Below are positions 7,187 to 13,158 of a DNA stretch of 13,158 nt, piece by piece. Position 1 is the first letter of the stretch. The number at the start of each line of letters is the position of its first letter. The notes beneath the pieces are model-generated. The model was not told the DNA's origin. It made no database searches and was given only the letters and a program-made list of their open reading frames with translations. Made by a program: the position numbers and the translations under genes. The stretch comes from an uncultured Oscillospiraceae bacterium (GTDB taxonomy: Bacteria > Bacillota > Clostridia > Oscillospirales > Ruminococcaceae), in NCBI GenBank assembly GCA_910578965.1, contig CAJTSP010000073.1:1-13158 (forward strand), read 5' to 3'.

Positions 7187-7224
7187 AAAAAACCGCCCCA
7201 TGACCTTGGTTCGTCATGGGACGG
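7187..7224 (-). terminator. Intrinsic terminator ahead of valS (possible leader attenuator)
   Basis: On the minus strand CCGTCCCATGAC pairs with GTCATGGGGCGG (12 bp, one T-G pair, 8-nt loop) and is followed directly by TTTTTT. It ends about 85 nt before the valS start. The segment CGTCCCATG recurs just after the T-tract (7178-7186), so the 3' arm of the terminator could pair with either copy. Either it ends upstream transcription or it is a regulatory terminator in the valS leader. The canonical T-box sequence (AGGGTGGNACCGCG) is not found upstream. Confidence 0.75.
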
Positions 7225-7486
7225 CCTGAGAAGCTGTACCAATAGCCGCCGCACACACCCTGACGGCAAATTTCAACCCTGCATCTTCCCGCAGGGAAGT
7301 GTCGGACGCAAGTACCTTATGCGGCCGACCCCGTCTGTCTTTGCCCCAAAATTTTGAAAGCCACCAAGGCTTTCGGCAATTTCGGGGCTTCGACAGCCAA
7401 AAAATTTGCTCGCCATGCTGCGCACTTCGGCTAATGGTACAACTTCTAAAAAGGTGCCGCTTTTTCAAAGCTCTCTTTCTAAAACA
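7225..7486. other. Structured non-coding stretch upstream of valS
   Basis: No supportable gene. On the minus strand it holds a compound hairpin at 7343-7388 (outer 11-bp GCCCCGAAATT/AATTTTGGGGC with one G-T pair, inner 7-bp GAAAGCC/GGCTTTC), a GTCGG/CCGAC hairpin near 7300-7330 and a CTTCCC/GGGAAG hairpin near 7285-7299. It could be part of a valS leader RNA, an independent small RNA, or an interspersed genomic repeat. I could not place a convincing promoter in it. Confidence 0.45.
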
Positions 7487-7527
7487 AGCCGCCCGCTCCG
7501 GTACACCATGTACCGGAGCGGGCGGCT
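7487..7527 (-). terminator. Terminator hairpin downstream of the hybrid kinase
   Basis: GCCGCCCGCTCCGGTACA (7488-7505) and TGTACCGGAGCGGGCGGC (7509-7526) form a perfect 18-bp stem with a 3-nt loop, extended by one A-T pair. On the minus strand it is followed by TTGTTTT and on the plus strand by TGTTTGTT, so it may work both ways. It is the first strong terminator after the hybrid kinase stop, about 340 nt away. Confidence 0.75.
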
Positions 7528-7649
7528 GTTTGTTCAAAAGGCAAAATCGGTGCTGGCAGGTGGCCGGCTGGCGAGGGGGGAACGGTTCTCCAGCCTTGGC
7601 TTTGCTGACTGCGAAAACGCCGTTTCTATGCCGTTCGCGTTGCACACTC

Positions 7650-7763
7650 AAATCAAATATGATTTATTCCCCCAAAACAGGGGTTTGGGGCAAGGTAAAT
7701 TGCCGCGTAGCGGCAAGATTGCGCCCGCAGGCGCGTGTCGGAGGCCCCGCCGCAAAGCGGCGG
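7650..7763. repeat. Cluster of five consecutive short stem-loops
   Basis: Five separate perfect inverted repeats follow one another within 114 nt: AAATCA/TGATTT (7650-7665), CCCCAAA/TTTGGGG (7670-7690), TTGCCGC/GCGGCAA (7700-7716), GCGCC/GGCGC (7721-7734) and CCGCCGC/GCGGCGG (7747-7763), with loops of 3-7 nt. They lie in the 3' region of the hybrid kinase transcript, ahead of its terminator. No gene is supported here. A structured RNA or a mobile palindromic repeat are both possible. Confidence 0.5.
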
Positions 7764-7810
7764 TTCCAAGGCCGGAGACGGAAGGTGCCCTGGAGCAGAT
7801 GTACCCCCTG

Positions 7811-7858
7811 GATTGGCCCTAAACGCGCCCCCCAGATTGGCCCAAAACCTGCCCCTCC
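7811..7858. repeat. Two-copy imperfect tandem repeat, 24-bp period
   Basis: GATTGGCCC followed by an A-rich triplet and a C-rich run occurs at 7811 and again at 7835. The copies differ at several positions. They lie directly after the hybrid kinase stop codon, in its 3' untranslated region. Confidence 0.5.
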
Positions 7859-7868
7859 TTGATTCCGC

Positions 7869-10800
7869 TCACTCCCTGCCATCCACCCCATCCAGCGCAT
7901 CAAGCAGCAGCTCAATGTCGATAGGCTTTGCGATGTGGGCGTTCATGCCGTGGCGCAGGGCCTCCTGCTTATCCTCCTCAAAGGCGTTGGCGGTCATGGC
8001 GATGATCGGGATGGCGTTCAGGCCCTCGTCCGGCAGAGCGCGGATTGCCTCGGCCGCCTGGTACCCGTTCATTACCGGCATCTGGATATCCATCAGTACC
8101 AGGCGGTACCAGCCCGGCTGGCTTTGGCAGAGCATATCCAGGGCTTCGCGGCCGTTGCCGGCCACCTCCACCTCAAAGCCCTCCTCCTCCAAAATCGCCA
8201 CCGCAATCTCCTGGTTGAGCTCGTTATCCTCCACCAAAAGGATCCGCCCGCTTCGCGGCGGCTGTCCGGCCGTTTGGGGCAGCTCGTCCGAAGCCTTTAC
8301 GGGCAGGCCAAACAGGGCTGCCAGCGCCCTGTGCAGGCCCGAAAGGAAAAGAGGCTTTGCACAGAAGGCCCCCACGCCGGCTGCCTGCGCTTCCGGCTCA
8401 ATATCCGGCCAGTCGCATTCGGCCACGGCAAGCACCGGCATCCCGCCGGCGTCCTGCCGCAGCCGTAGCACGGCCTCCTTTGCGCCGGGCATCTGCCAGT
8501 CTGCCAGGCAGGCAGCATAGGGCCGGCCCTCCCGCTGTGCCTGCAGAGCCATTTCGAGCGCCTGGGGCCCGCTTGCGGCACAGTCCGCTGCAAGGCCCAG
8601 CCGTGCCAAAAGGCCTGCCGCATTGCCCGGCCGGGGGGCCAGGACCAACAGGGGCCGGCCGGCGGGCGCCTCCAATGCCGGGGGCGTGCCCTCGCCCTGG
8701 GGCCGCTGGAAGGGGAAACTGACCCGCACCAGGGTACCCTCGCCCTGGCGGCTGCTGATCTCGATTTCGCCGTGCATCATATCCACCAGGTTCCGGGTGA
8801 TTGCCATCCCTAACCCGGTGCCCTGGATGCCGCTGATGGTGGAGTTGCGCTCCCGTTCAAACGGCTCAAAGATATGGCTGATAAACTCCTCGCTCATGCC
8901 GATGCCGGTGTCCTGTACGCAGAACTCATACCGGCCTGCCCCGGTATCCGGGCCTGGGAGCTGGGCCAGCCGCAGGGTGATTTGGCCGCCGGGGTTTGTA
9001 TACTTGACCGCATTGGAAAGCAGGTTCAGCAGCACCTGGTTCAGCCGCAGCTTGTCGCAGAGAATCACCTCGTCGGTAACCCCGTCCGCCTCAAAGTGCA
9101 GCTCCAACTGTTTGGCGCGCGCGTCTACCTGCACGATGCTGCGGAGGCTGTGCAGGATATCCGGCAGGCTGCAGGGCTTTTCGTCAAGCTGGATCTTGCC
9201 GCTTTCGATGTGGCTCATGTCCAGCACGTCGTTGATGAGGTTCAGCAGGTGGTTGCCCGATGTCATGATCTTGCGCAGGTATTCTTCCACCTGCTCGGTA
9301 CGGCCGAGATGGTTGGCGGCGAGGGTAGTAAAACCGATGATCGCATTCATGGGGGTGCGGATATCGTGCGACATGTTCGAAAGGAAGGTGCTCTTGGCCT
9401 GGTTTGCACGGTTTGCCTCGTCAAGGGCATTTTCCAGCAGGATGGTCTTTTCCATCTCGCGGCGGGTTTCCTCATCCACGCAGCGCAGCCCCAGCACCAT
9501 TACGTGGCTGTTGTCCCAGTCGCCGGCACGCACTGCCTTCATCTGGAAATACCGGATCCGGCCGCCGCATAGGGTGCGGTAGTTGGCGTAACAGGTTTCG
9601 TTTTTAGACAGCTCCTCCTCCAGATACGCCCGGTTCAGGATACCGCGCAGGATTGGCTGGTCGTCCCGGTAAACGCACTTGTCAATGTACCGTCCCAGGT
9701 TTTGCTCCAATACCAGCCGCCCGTCCGAAAAGATCGGCTCCAAAATGCCATAGGGGCACTCGTGTACCCGCAGCGCCTCGCCGCCGCCGGTATCCAGGTC
9801 AAACACGCAGACGAGGTTATAATCGGTGCTCAGCGCCTGGATCAGCTCGTGATGATACCGTTCGGCCTCCTGCCGTTCCCGGTCCTCCTGGTTTTTCTGT
9901 TCGGTGCAGTCGAGCAGAAAGCGCCGGTAAAACCGTACGCCGTTTTCCTCCAGCAGCTTGATATTGCCGGTTACATGCACCAACTGCCCACCCGGATGGG
10001 CCACCCGGTATTCGACGCTGACGCTGTCGTTGACCTTTTTGAGCTGGCAGATGGCTTGGCGCAGCAGCCTCTTGTCCTCCGGGAGCACCGAATCCGCCAC
10101 CATATCAAAGCCCGCCTGGAGCATCTCCTGCTGGCTGTGGTAGCCAAGGATGTCCAGCGCCGCCTGGTTGACGCTCAAAATCTCTCTGCCATCCAGCGTA
10201 TGACAGAGCACGCCGCAATCCAGGGTGGTAAAGATGGTTTCGAGGGTCTTGTTTTTCTGCACCAGCTCCTGCTCATATTCGCGCTCGCGGGTCACATCAA
10301 TCGCTACGCCAACCGTCCCCATTACCTGGCCGTCCAGATCGTACAACGGCGATTTATAGGTGGTCAAGAGCCGTGCGCCTGCCCCGGTAAGGATGCTTTC
10401 CTCCGAAACATGGGTCTTGCGGGTATCCATGACCAGCCGCTCGGACTCAATGCAGGCGGGGTCGTCCTGCTCGACATCCCAGATATACGCGTGGCCCCGG
10501 CCCTCCACCTGCTGCTTGGTTTTGCCCACCGTGCGGCAAAAGCTGTCGTTAACCTTTTCATGGATACCGTCCTTGTCCTTGTACCAGACAAGATTGGGGG
10601 TCTGGTTGATGGTAGCCTCTAAAAATTGGCCGGTCTGCCATGCCTCAACCCGCGCCTTATGCGCATGCTGCCAGTGTGCGAATCGGTAGGCCATTGCCTG
10701 GTATGTAAAGGGAGCGCACCAAACGTCGTCTGCCCCGCAGCCGGCCGCAAACAGCGCTTCGGCCTGCTGCGGCCCGGCCAGCAGGATCAGCTCGGCCCCC

Positions 10801-11024
10801 TTTGGCTTCTGGACCTGCAGCGCCTGCGCGGCGTTTGGGGCGTCTGCCGTATCCCGCAGGTCGGCAAGCACAAGGTCGGCACGGCCCGCCGAAAGCCCGA
10901 CCAGGGCCCGCCCCTCCAGAAAGGTATGGGTAAACCGTTCACCCAACGGCGCGGCAGCGCGCACGGCGTCCCACAGCCGCGGGTCGTCGCCAATCAGGCA
11001 GATGCAGAGATGGCAGTGATACAT
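7869..11024 (-). CDS. Multi-PAS hybrid sensor histidine kinase / response regulator
   Basis: A 1051-residue phosphorelay protein without obvious membrane segments, so probably cytosolic. Order: degenerate receiver at about 1-120 (D13, D14 and D55 kept, but A104 in place of the conserved Lys); PAS at about 132-250; PAS at about 260-378; a third sensory PAS-like region at about 392-518 beginning STDYNLVCVFDLDTG; HisKA at about 543-610 with SHDIRTPMN and phospho-acceptor H553; HATPase at about 650-772 (N-box NLLSNAVKYTN, DTGIGM, GTGLGM); second receiver-like domain at about 788-905 keeping D842 and K890 but without the N-terminal acidic pair; and a full receiver at about 926-1048 with E932, D933, phospho-acceptor D979, T1011 and K1033. 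Start ATG 11024 follows AGGGGG. No partner regulator is adjacent; signal and target are unknown. Confidence 0.93.
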   Translation of the reverse strand: MYHCHLCICLIGDDPRLWDAVRAAAPLGERFTHTFLEGRALVGLSAGRADLVLADLRDTADAPNAAQALQVQKPKGAELILLAGPQQAEALFAAGCGADDVWCAPFTYQAMAYRFAHWQHAHKARVEAWQTGQFLEATINQTPNLVWYKDKDGIHEKVNDSFCRTVGKTKQQVEGRGHAYIWDVEQDDPACIESERLVMDTRKTHVSEESILTGAGARLLTTYKSPLYDLDGQVMGTVGVAIDVTREREYEQELVQKNKTLETIFTTLDCGVLCHTLDGREILSVNQAALDILGYHSQQEMLQAGFDMVADSVLPEDKRLLRQAICQLKKVNDSVSVEYRVAHPGGQLVHVTGNIKLLEENGVRFYRRFLLDCTEQKNQEDRERQEAERYHHELIQALSTDYNLVCVFDLDTGGGEALRVHECPYGILEPIFSDGRLVLEQNLGRYIDKCVYRDDQPILRGILNRAYLEEELSKNETCYANYRTLCGGRIRYFQMKAVRAGDWDNSHVMVLGLRCVDEETRREMEKTILLENALDEANRANQAKSTFLSNMSHDIRTPMNAIIGFTTLAANHLGRTEQVEEYLRKIMTSGNHLLNLINDVLDMSHIESGKIQLDEKPCSLPDILHSLRSIVQVDARAKQLELHFEADGVTDEVILCDKLRLNQVLLNLLSNAVKYTNPGGQITLRLAQLPGPDTGAGRYEFCVQDTGIGMSEEFISHIFEPFERERNSTISGIQGTGLGMAITRNLVDMMHGEIEISSRQGEGTLVRVSFPFQRPQGEGTPPALEAPAGRPLLVLAPRPGNAAGLLARLGLAADCAASGPQALEMALQAQREGRPYAACLADWQMPGAKEAVLRLRQDAGGMPVLAVAECDWPDIEPEAQAAGVGAFCAKPLFLSGLHRALAALFGLPVKASDELPQTAGQPPRSGRILLVEDNELNQEIAVAILEEEGFEVEVAGNGREALDMLCQSQPGWYRLVLMDIQMPVMNGYQAAEAIRALPDEGLNAIPIIAMTANAFEEDKQEALRHGMNAHIAKPIDIELLLDALDGVDGRE

Positions 11025-11114
11025 GATCGGATGGTTCCCCCTTGTGTATGCAAACCGGCGCCGCGCCCGGCAGGCGCGAAAACCCTTGGTTTAAGGATAA
11101 AAATTACCATATTA

Positions 11115-11144
11115 ACTATACCTGACCGGCCGGGGGCTTGTCAA
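11115..11144 (-). promoter_or_regulatory. Sigma-A promoter of the hybrid kinase gene
   Basis: On the minus strand a perfect TTGACA (11139-11144) and TATAGT (11115-11120, 5 of 6 consensus) are separated by 18 nt. Predicted start is near 11108, giving a leader of about 80 nt before the ATG at 11024. Confidence 0.75.
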
Positions 11145-11374
11145 TGTCGCATGGGCAAAAAACGGCTGCACAGCACAGAAAGATATGCCTGCACGGCCCT
11201 GCCTGCCGGCTGCCCGTCGGCGGCCCTTGGCAAAGGGGCCTTGGTAAACGCGGAGCTGCTTTGCAGGGCCGGGTGCAGGGCGGGCCAAAACGGCGTGAAG
11301 CTGCCGGCACGAGGGCGGCCCCGCATAATGGCCGCGCTTGCGGGGCAGGACATAAAGCGGCCTGCCCCGGATCC
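11145..11374. other. Intergenic region between ogt and the hybrid kinase promoter
   Basis: About 230 nt with no gene I can support. It contains a hairpin at 11341-11369 (CGGGGCAGG/CCTGCCCCG, no T-tract) just after the ogt stop, and at 11164-11198 an imperfect minus-strand stem (GGCCGTGCA/TGCAGCC) followed by GTTTTTTG at 11157-11163. Either could end the ogt transcript, the second being the more terminator-like. Confidence 0.4.
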
Positions 11375-11890
11375 CTATGGGATAAAAAGCTTCGATAAAT
11401 CCGCCTTTTCCAAGGTGAGCAGGGACAGCTTCCGGCCGATGCCGCCCGCGTAGCCCGTTAGGCTGCCGTTTGCCCCAACGACCCGGTGGCAGGGGATGAT
11501 GAGCGAGATGGGGTTATGCCCGACGGCCCCGCCCACCGCCTGTGCGGACATCCGTGCAAGCCCGTTTTGCCGGGCGATTTTGCCGGCGATTTCTTTGTAG
11601 GTCATGGTCTGCCCATAGGGGATGGACAGCAGGATATCCCAAACGGCTTTCCGGAATGCGGTGGCCCTGGGGTCCAACGGCGGGGCGAAATCGGGCGCTT
11701 TCCCGCTGAAATAGAGATCAAGCCACAGCCGGGCCTGCTCAAAAACGGGAAGGCGCTTTTCCTGGTGCTCTTTACAGAGCGTGTCCAAAAAATACTTTTG
11801 CCCGTCAAACCAAAGCCCGGTTAAGGCATCGCCGTCGCTTGCCAGGGTGATCCCGCCGAGCGGGGAGCGGTACCGATGCGTGTACTCCAT
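11375..11890 (-). CDS. ogt: Methylated-DNA--protein-cysteine S-methyltransferase (Ogt/MGMT family)
   Basis: Suicide DNA-repair protein that transfers the alkyl group of O6-alkylguanine to its own cysteine. The 171 residues match the usual single-function length, without an AraC-type Ada domain. The C-terminal domain carries FRKAVWDILLSIPYGQTMTYKEIA (79-102), a helix-turn-helix-like ARMSAQAVGGAVGHNPISLIIP (112-133), and the active-site PCHRVVGANGSLTGYAGG at 133-150 with acceptor Cys134. The ATG at 11890 follows AAGGAG by 8 nt. It lies 80 nt after the SIMPL-domain gene with no recognisable promoter between them, so the two are probably co-transcribed. No Ada-type regulator is nearby. Confidence 0.95.
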   Translation of the reverse strand: MEYTHRYRSPLGGITLASDGDALTGLWFDGQKYFLDTLCKEHQEKRLPVFEQARLWLDLYFSGKAPDFAPPLDPRATAFRKAVWDILLSIPYGQTMTYKEIAGKIARQNGLARMSAQAVGGAVGHNPISLIIPCHRVVGANGSLTGYAGGIGRKLSLLTLEKADLSKLFIP

Positions 11891-11970
11891 TGTGCCTGCT
11901 CCTTTTTAGGGACGGACGGCCTGTGACGCCAACTGCCGGCAGGCTACCCCGTCGCCTTTTTTGCAATGGG

Positions 11971-12636
11971 CTATTCGGACAATTTCCAGACAAAACGGGC
12001 GGTCTCGCGCAGCCGGATATCCTCCGGCTCAATCTCGGGTACGGTGCGGTCTGCGGCGGCCATAGGCGCCACCGCGCCGGCCTCCAGCCGGTAGAGGGTG
12101 GGGGATACGATATCCAGCTCATCCCAGCCGTAGTCGATGCGAAGTAGCTGCCCCATCCTAACACCGGACGCCCGGCAGAGTGCCTCGGCCTTCGCCCGGG
12201 CATTGCCGGCGACGCTTGCCAGCAGCTCCTCGCGGGCCTTGTCCGGGTCTTTTACCGTAAAGGAAATGTTTAGCTCCGGGCTGGCCCCGCACCCCGCGAT
12301 GGCGGCCAGGACGCCGGCCAAACGGCGGCTGTCCAGCGCAAACTCCAGCTTGAGCCGATGTACGCAGGAATACCCCGCAAACAGCCGCCGGTAATTCCCG
12401 CCCTGGTTGGAGGCGGATTCGTACACGGTGTCCACCAGGAAGCCGGCGGTTTTCAGGTCGCCTGCCGCAAAGCCGGCCTGCCGGACGGCGCCTTGCAGCA
12501 GCCGGATGCGCCGGGCGGCGTTCTCGGCAGCCTTTTCGTATTCGAGGGCTTTTTCGGTGATAGACAGGCTCAGGCAAACGCAGTCCGGCTTGGCCGAAAT
12601 GCTGCCGATGCCCTTTACGCTGATGGTTCTATCCAT
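11971..12636 (-). CDS. SIMPL (DUF541) domain-containing protein
   Basis: A 221-residue protein of the SIMPL/DUF541 family (relatives include E. coli YggE and Brucella BP26), whose molecular role is poorly defined. It opens with ISVKGIGSISAKPDCVCLSLSITEKALEYEKA, the typical domain start, and continues through ...GDLKTAGFLVDTVYE and YSCVHRLKLEF to an ARAKAEALCRASGVRMGQLLRI segment near residues 150-172 that is characteristic of the family. I chose the ATG at 12636 because AAAGGAGG lies 7 nt upstream; the longer frame to 12786 reads through the promoter and the tRNA terminator. There is no signal peptide, unlike many secreted or periplasmic family members, so a cytosolic location is inferred. 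It is followed by ogt. Confidence 0.88.
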   Translation of the reverse strand: MDRTISVKGIGSISAKPDCVCLSLSITEKALEYEKAAENAARRIRLLQGAVRQAGFAAGDLKTAGFLVDTVYESASNQGGNYRRLFAGYSCVHRLKLEFALDSRRLAGVLAAIAGCGASPELNISFTVKDPDKAREELLASVAGNARAKAEALCRASGVRMGQLLRIDYGWDELDIVSPTLYRLEAGAVAPMAAADRTVPEIEPEDIRLRETARFVWKLSE

Positions 12637-12686
12637 TGCTCTGCCTCCTTTAGCTGGCGCTGGCGGGATCCGGCTGATCCCAGTAT

Positions 12687-12695
12687 AGTATAGCA
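12687..12695 (-). promoter_or_regulatory. Extended -10 promoter of the SIMPL-ogt unit
   Basis: On the minus strand TGC precedes TATACT (12687-12692), and a second overlapping TATACT follows at 12682-12687. No good -35 box is visible at the right distance, so this would be an extended -10 promoter. A GGGATC/GATCCC hairpin (12665-12681) lies in the resulting leader, before the ribosome binding site. Confidence 0.5.
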
Positions 12696-12732
12696 TATTT
12701 CTGAAACCTGGCCTGGCACGATAAAGTGATAC

Positions 12733-12763
12733 AAAAAAGCCCGGCTTTGCAGCCAGGCTTTTT
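12733..12763 (-). terminator. Terminator of tRNA-Arg
   Basis: AAAAAGCCTGGCT pairs with AGCCGGGCTTTTT on the minus strand (13 bp, one T-G pair, loop GCAA) and ends in TTTTTT. It begins about 25 nt after the tRNA 3' end. The plus strand also ends in a T run, so it may be bidirectional. Confidence 0.9.
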
Positions 12764-12788
12764 GAATGGGGTACTGCCCATTCCAAGG

Positions 12789-12865
12789 TGGTGCGCCCGA
12801 CTGGATTCGAACCAGCGGCCTTCCGGGTCGGAGCCGAACGCTCTATCCAACTGAGCTACGGACGC
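12789..12865 (-). tRNA. tRNA-Arg (anticodon CCG)
   Basis: The 77-nt minus-strand sequence folds as a cloverleaf: acceptor GCGTCCG/CGGGCGC (one T-G pair), D arm GCTC-loop-GAGC, anticodon stem TTCGG/CCGGA with loop CTCCGAC giving anticodon CCG (reads CGG arginine codons), variable loop AGGCC, and T arm GCTGG-TTCGAAT-CCAGT. Discriminator base A and an encoded CCA follow. CGG is a sensible codon to serve in this GC-rich genome. It has its own promoter and terminator. Confidence 0.97.
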
Positions 12866-12998
12866 ATATATACATGAACCGCCCTGTGGGGGCGGAACCC
12901 AACGGTTCGCCGGTTACCTGCGCAAAAGAGCAAAGCCGGCGCCGTTGTATGCGGGAAGGCAGCAAGGCAGGCAGCCATATCCCTCAAATGTATAAATT

Positions 12999-13027
12999 AT
13001 CATACCACAATCAGGCAGAAATGAAAA
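12999..13027 (-). promoter_or_regulatory. Promoter of tRNA-Arg
   Basis: On the minus strand TTTTCA (13022-13027) and TATGAT (12999-13004) are 17 nt apart, and TGG directly before the -10 makes it an extended -10. Start would be near 12992, about 125 nt before the mature tRNA. The leader contains GAACC/GGTTC and CCGCCC/GGGCGG hairpins. Confidence 0.6.
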
Positions 13028-13096
13028 GCCCTTTTTTCGAAAAGCAGAAAAATTTTTGCCTGCCCCTAAAAAACAGGGGGATTCCGAGACCTCAAA

Positions 13097-13158
13097 TCAG
13101 GCAATGCCCGTAGAGCCTGCCATGGCCGTGGGGTCAGGGGCAATGGCAATACCTGAAA
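13097..13158 (-). CDS. Possible C-terminal end of an unidentified gene (partial)
   Basis: One minus-strand frame is open from the window edge to a TGA at 13097-13099, giving about 20 codons ending TAMAGSTGIA. It is open in only one of several possible frames for a short stretch, so chance is quite possible. A CCCCT/AGGGG hairpin with a T-rich loop follows at about 13063-13080 on the minus strand, where a gene end would have one. I do not recognise the product. Confidence 0.25.
   Translation of the reverse strand, partial: SGIAIAPDPTAMAGSTGIA

Noticed and set aside
7044..7256. 70-codon minus-strand open frame overlapping the valS start
   Set aside because: It covers the valS leader terminator and ribosome binding site and ends inside valS in another frame.
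7381..7396. Spo0A box TGTCGAA on the minus strand upstream of valS
   Set aside because: A single 7-nt match with one degenerate position is expected by chance in 13 kb, and a sporulation link for valS is not supported.
7225..7440. Canonical T-box riboswitch for valS
   Set aside because: The conserved T-box core AGGGTGGNACCGCG is not present; only an AGGGTG and a separate TTGGTAC are seen, so I call only a terminator.
7214..7651. 145-codon minus-strand open frame across the hybrid kinase terminator
   Set aside because: It runs straight through the 18-bp terminator hairpin and the structured stretch, has no ribosome binding site that I can see, and is Arg/Pro/Cys-rich with no domain; it looks like translated non-coding sequence.
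11116..11398. Short open frames on both strands between ogt and the hybrid kinase
   Set aside because: They overlap the kinase promoter and the ogt end, lack ribosome binding sites and show no recognisable domain.

Overview
The window looks like a chromosomal segment from a GC-rich, endospore-forming member of the Clostridia, most plausibly an Oscillospiraceae/Ruminococcaceae-type gut bacterium. This rests on the complete spoIIA sporulation operon (anti-anti-sigma factor, anti-sigma factor, sigma-F), Gram-positive-strength ribosome binding sites, the Firmicute-style valS/folC pairing, a multi-PAS hybrid sensor kinase typical of gut Clostridia, and a TTGAAAATTGAACAA-type rRNA leader. The genus assignment is inference. 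Every gene I can support, protein or RNA, lies on the minus strand, so transcription runs from high to low coordinates.

Layout in the direction of transcription. (a) 13158-12733: a possible gene end at the window edge, then a promoter, a roughly 125-nt leader, tRNA-Arg(CCG) with encoded CCA, and a strong terminator. (b) 12695-11375: a SIMPL/DUF541 protein followed by a methylated-DNA--cysteine methyltransferase, probably one transcript. (c) 11144-7488: a sigma-A promoter and a 1051-residue orphan hybrid sensor kinase (pseudo-receiver, three PAS-like domains, HisKA, HATPase, pseudo-receiver, functional receiver), then an unusual 3' region with five consecutive short stem-loops and a long terminator hairpin. 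(d) 7440-2409: a structured, apparently non-coding stretch ending in an intrinsic terminator just ahead of valS, then valS, a VanZ-family membrane protein with a proline-rich cytosolic tail, and folC. (e) 2408-491: a 270-nt GC-rich spacer, a perfect 16-bp hairpin lying directly ahead of the spoIIAA ribosome binding site, then spoIIAA, spoIIAB and sigF, with unusually wide, hairpin-containing gaps between them. (f) 490-1: tandem sigma-A promoters and the 5' leader of an rRNA operon whose 16S gene would begin beyond coordinate 1.

How the parts work together: SpoIIAA, SpoIIAB and SigF form the partner-switching module that activates sigma-F in the forespore. ValS and FolC are housekeeping enzymes (Val-tRNA charging and folate polyglutamylation). 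The hybrid kinase has no cognate response regulator nearby and carries its own C-terminal receiver. I do not see mobile elements, phage genes, CRISPR arrays or a defence island. The least explained material is non-coding: the spoIIA leader hairpin, the valS leader terminator, and the 7343-7763 structured region.
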